From: Methylobacter sp.
Lineage (GTDB): Bacteria > Pseudomonadota > Gammaproteobacteria > Methylococcales > Methylomonadaceae
NCBI GenBank assembly: GCA_003158415.1
Contig: PMJA01000101.1
Location: forward strand, 28,240 to 35,629
Length of the DNA: 7,390 bases
Direction of reading: 5' to 3'
Below are positions 5,151 to 7,390 of this stretch, piece by piece. The notes beneath the pieces were generated by a model that made no database searches, was not told the DNA's origin, and worked only from the letters and a program-made list of their open reading frames with translations. The number at the start of each line of letters is the position of its first letter. Within the stretch, counting starts at the first letter, position 1. The position numbers and the translations under genes were made by a program.

Positions 5151-7037
5151 ATGTCGATCCGTTATAGCTCATCGTTGAAATTCAGTTTGGTTATCAGTGT
5201 CATGTTAGTCGGATGTGCGCCTACCCGGCAAATAGCCATTGATTACCCATCGACCCAAACCAATGACGCGCAACCCGGACAATTAACGCAGTCTCATCAA
5301 TTCCAGGCATTGCCCGGCTTTCAAGTCATTGATGGCGACGATTATTATGTGCGGCTGATTTCTGAGTTCGATTTTAAAGGCGACAATATATTAAAGAGCG
5401 GTTGCAGCAATATGACGCCGTCTTATGAAAAAGGCGACTTGTCTTCGTCGCTTATTTTCAGCGTGCGTAATGATAATCTTAAATTCAACAATGAAGCCGT
5501 CGGCTTTACCTATCAGGCAACCTCAGGCAAATGTAATTTCAAGTTCGATGCCAAAAAATTAACGCTGACGCCCTGGATGCGCCTGGATTCCGGCAAAGAA
5601 ACCCTGGTTGACTACAGCTTTTCTTCCAGCGCCAACAAAGATGTGGATGTATCAGGCATGGTCAACGACGCCACCACCGCCGGCAATTTGATGGCGTTAA
5701 CCGGCGTAGGTATGGGGGCCGCTATTATCGGGCAGTTTACCGGTCAATGGGCAAAAAACACGCCGCCTGCCACGACCACGCCGACCTCGGTCAAGCATAG
5801 TTCGGAATCGCATTCCCTTCCGGCTATAGTGACGTTTTCCGGTAAAACAGGTGTTCTAAATCAAACCCTCTTTAAAGTCTATGCAGTCGCAGAAGGCGGC
5901 GTTAATATTCTGGGGTCGGATACTCAACCGCTAGGCGAGCTGAAAATTTATCCCGAAATCACTTCGTCCTTGTTGTTAAAAACCACCGCCGATGGTATGC
6001 CCGATGCGCGGGATTTATCCTTTGATGAAATAAGCTATTCGCCCATCAAATCGACTACCGGCGAAATCAAGCTGCTACAACTAATCGAACAATCAAAGCA
6101 TCCTGCCAAACCCAATTTAAAACCGGACTGGGCTAACTATAAGGACGTAGAAAACAATTGCCGAAAAATAAAGTTGGTTATGAAGGATCTGGGCTTTAAC
6201 AAATTTGACCGCAATGCCTTTCTTTATTACTTTTTAGCCAATAACAGCGATTGGAACAATTACAACACGCCTTTGCAAAAGGCGATGAGCGACGGCATTC
6301 CGGTTAAGGTCATGGGAAGTTATCGCGGCAAGGACTTTGGCTTGTGCCTGATTGCCGACGATTATGCCGTCATGAAAGCAATGGGCTTACCGGTCAATTT
6401 GCCATCGGATTGGCAACAGATTGAGGCATCGGGCCAGAAAAAAGAACAGTTTTTTATACCGCTTAAATCGATAGAGCGACAGCTGATTTCCGTGTTAAAA
6501 AATCCAAACAAGACCGAAATGGAGCAACAGTTGTTTCCTTTATTAGCCACAACCAAGCAGGGTGAAGGCACTGTTTTGTTGCAAAATCATTTGGGCGATT
6601 TCGGCCTGGAGAAATTATTGACGCCGCCACCAGTCGAACCGCCCCCTGTAGCAACGCCCGCATCAACCGCGATTCCTGCTGCCGTAGTCGCGCCAACACC
6701 TGCACCTGCCGCCATTCCTGGAGAGGGCATTATAGTTACCGCCAACCAGTTGGTGCAGGTTATTTCCGGATTAGCCATTAACGAGCTAAGTTGCGCCCGC
6801 ACGCTACCCGGTCAACAAGGCAAGCCGACTGCCAATATCGGTATTTTGTTATTTACGACCAAAGCCGACAGTCCACGCGCCAAAGGCGGTGCGATGGAAT
6901 TTGAATTCTCTGACGGAAAAATAAACCGCATTGCTTTCCAGTTGCCGACTTATCAGGATTTCGAGCAGGATGCGCAAGAACATCCCGAAGTCGGCGGCTG
7001 TCGTATTGATCCGTCTTTCTTGAGTAAGCTGCACTAA
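5151..7037 (+). CDS. Putative outer-membrane lipoprotein of unknown function
   Basis: This 628-aa protein starts with a lipoprotein signal: basic and polar residues, the hydrophobic stretch FSLVISVML and the lipobox LVGC, with lipidated Cys22. Residue +2 is Ala, not Asp, so Lol sorting to the outer membrane is expected. I do not recognise the body. Visible parts are a beta-rich region after Cys22, a Gly-rich hydrophobic stretch (about 180-195, LMALTGVGMGAAIIGQ), a central region (about 220-480), a Pro/Ala/Thr-rich linker (491-525) and a C-terminal domain of about 100 residues. Besides Cys22 there are six cysteines (85, 128, 337, 399, 548, 617), an even number that would permit three periplasmic disulfides. 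The linker suggests that the C-terminal domain is tethered and mobile, perhaps binding peptidoglycan or a partner; this is a guess. It stands alone after hsdR and converges on the aldolase gene. Confidence 0.8.
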   Translation: MSIRYSSSLKFSLVISVMLVGCAPTRQIAIDYPSTQTNDAQPGQLTQSHQFQALPGFQVIDGDDYYVRLISEFDFKGDNILKSGCSNMTPSYEKGDLSSSLIFSVRNDNLKFNNEAVGFTYQATSGKCNFKFDAKKLTLTPWMRLDSGKETLVDYSFSSSANKDVDVSGMVNDATTAGNLMALTGVGMGAAIIGQFTGQWAKNTPPATTTPTSVKHSSESHSLPAIVTFSGKTGVLNQTLFKVYAVAEGGVNILGSDTQPLGELKIYPEITSSLLLKTTADGMPDARDLSFDEISYSPIKSTTGEIKLLQLIEQSKHPAKPNLKPDWANYKDVENNCRKIKLVMKDLGFNKFDRNAFLYYFLANNSDWNNYNTPLQKAMSDGIPVKVMGSYRGKDFGLCLIADDYAVMKAMGLPVNLPSDWQQIEASGQKKEQFFIPLKSIERQLISVLKNPNKTEMEQQLFPLLATTKQGEGTVLLQNHLGDFGLEKLLTPPPVEPPPVATPASTAIPAAVVAPTPAPAAIPGEGIIVTANQLVQVISGLAINELSCARTLPGQQGKPTANIGILLFTTKADSPRAKGGAMEFEFSDGKINRIAFQLPTYQDFEQDAQEHPEVGGCRIDPSFLSKLH

Positions 7038-7054
7038 TACAGGATTATTCCGGC

Positions 7055-7390
7055 CTACAAAGACTGCTCAATGCCGATGGCCAATGATAGATACTTTATC
7101 AATACCCCTGCAGCTTCTTGCATATTGCCGCCAAAAGCGACCACGCCATCCTCATGCCCCAGCATCGTAAATAACTTTGTCTGCCCTAAGTTTCCGGCTT
7201 GAAATAACTGCTCGACGGCTATTGCCATGTCCACCGTGCCGTAGGGAATGTCGGCGGCAATATGCGGCAGATTAAGCGCTACGGTATGCTTCCATATTTC
7301 AGGACTGTGACCATGAATGACCGCCTGTATATGGCTGTCTAGGGCATAAATGCTGGCGTGGGTCAGAGATTCGGAAGAAGGCTTAATCAA
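7055..7390 (-). CDS. Class II aldolase/adducin family protein, C-terminal part only
   Basis: The last 111 or so codons of a gene entering from the right edge are seen. The first visible codon is TTG (7388-7390), reads as Leu, and lies within the conserved IKPSSESLTHASIY, so it is not a real start. The fold's zinc-binding HxH is present in AVIHGHSPEIW and the third zinc His in MLGHEDGVVAFG. Class II aldolases, epimerases and dehydratases of this fold use zinc to stabilise an enediolate; the adducin-like branch also has members of unknown function, so the substrate cannot be named. The gene's stop is 17 bp from the lipoprotein stop, in tail-to-tail arrangement, with no obvious terminator between them. 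Confidence 0.85.
   Translation of the reverse strand: MIKPSSESLTHASIYALDSHIQAVIHGHSPEIWKHTVALNLPHIAADIPYGTVDMAIAVEQLFQAGNLGQTKLFTMLGHEDGVVAFGGNMQEAAGVLIKYLSLAIGIEQSL

Noticed and set aside
7388..7390. Apparent TTG start for the aldolase-family protein.
   Set aside because: The visible sequence begins in the middle of the conserved family fold, so the gene continues beyond the window and this codon is an internal Leu.
1..7390. CRISPR array, tRNA, rRNA, insertion sequence or integrase.
   Set aside because: No regularly spaced repeats, cloverleaf-like genes, transposase or recombinase motifs were seen on reading through the window.

Overview
The window looks like a defence/accessory segment of a proteobacterial chromosome, most likely gammaproteobacterial. 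I lean to a Methylococcales-type methanotroph, because the GTCGGGTTA/TAACCCGAC palindrome and the CTGAGCGGAGYCGAAG palindromes resemble repeats I associate with such genomes. This is recollection, not a search result. Base composition is moderate and coding density is high.

Layout. Positions 1-30 hold a palindromic intergenic repeat cut by the window edge. Positions 81-730 (+) encode an overlapping MntA nucleotidyltransferase / HepT HEPN RNase toxin-antitoxin pair. Facing it, at 753-1429 (-), is a second toxin-antitoxin pair: a COG1569-type PIN-domain RNase followed by a ribbon-helix-helix antitoxin. An 86-bp AT-rich gap with a good sigma70-like promoter for the PIN gene separates this from a divergent, very large gene at 1516-5013 (+), the restriction subunit HsdR of a type I restriction-modification system. 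It has a DUF4145 N-terminus, a PD-(D/E)xK nuclease, an SF2 helicase motor and an EcoEI-type C-terminus. No hsdM or hsdS is visible; they may lie beyond the left edge, with the two TA pairs wedged between them and hsdR. To the right come an unrecognised proline-linker outer-membrane-type lipoprotein (5151-7037, +) and, convergent with it, the C-terminal part of a class II aldolase/adducin-family gene that runs off the right edge (7055-7390, -).

The most striking observation is that hsdR carries two separate in-frame copies of a REP-like palindromic repeat, at about 2240-2322 and 2957-3000. Both lie in the same orientation and reading frame, so both are translated as LSG(A/V)EG-type peptides. 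One is only a few residues before the catalytic Asp of the nuclease and the other sits between helicase motif Ia and the DEAH box. The first copy also contains an internal 24-bp (8-codon) tandem duplication. The gene is otherwise open and its motifs are intact, so the insertions appear to be tolerated as extra loops.

Functionally the left two thirds reads as a defence island: DNA restriction plus two RNase-type TA modules that could act as abortive-infection backup or as addiction modules stabilising the island. The right third (lipoprotein, aldolase) looks like an ordinary chromosomal flank.
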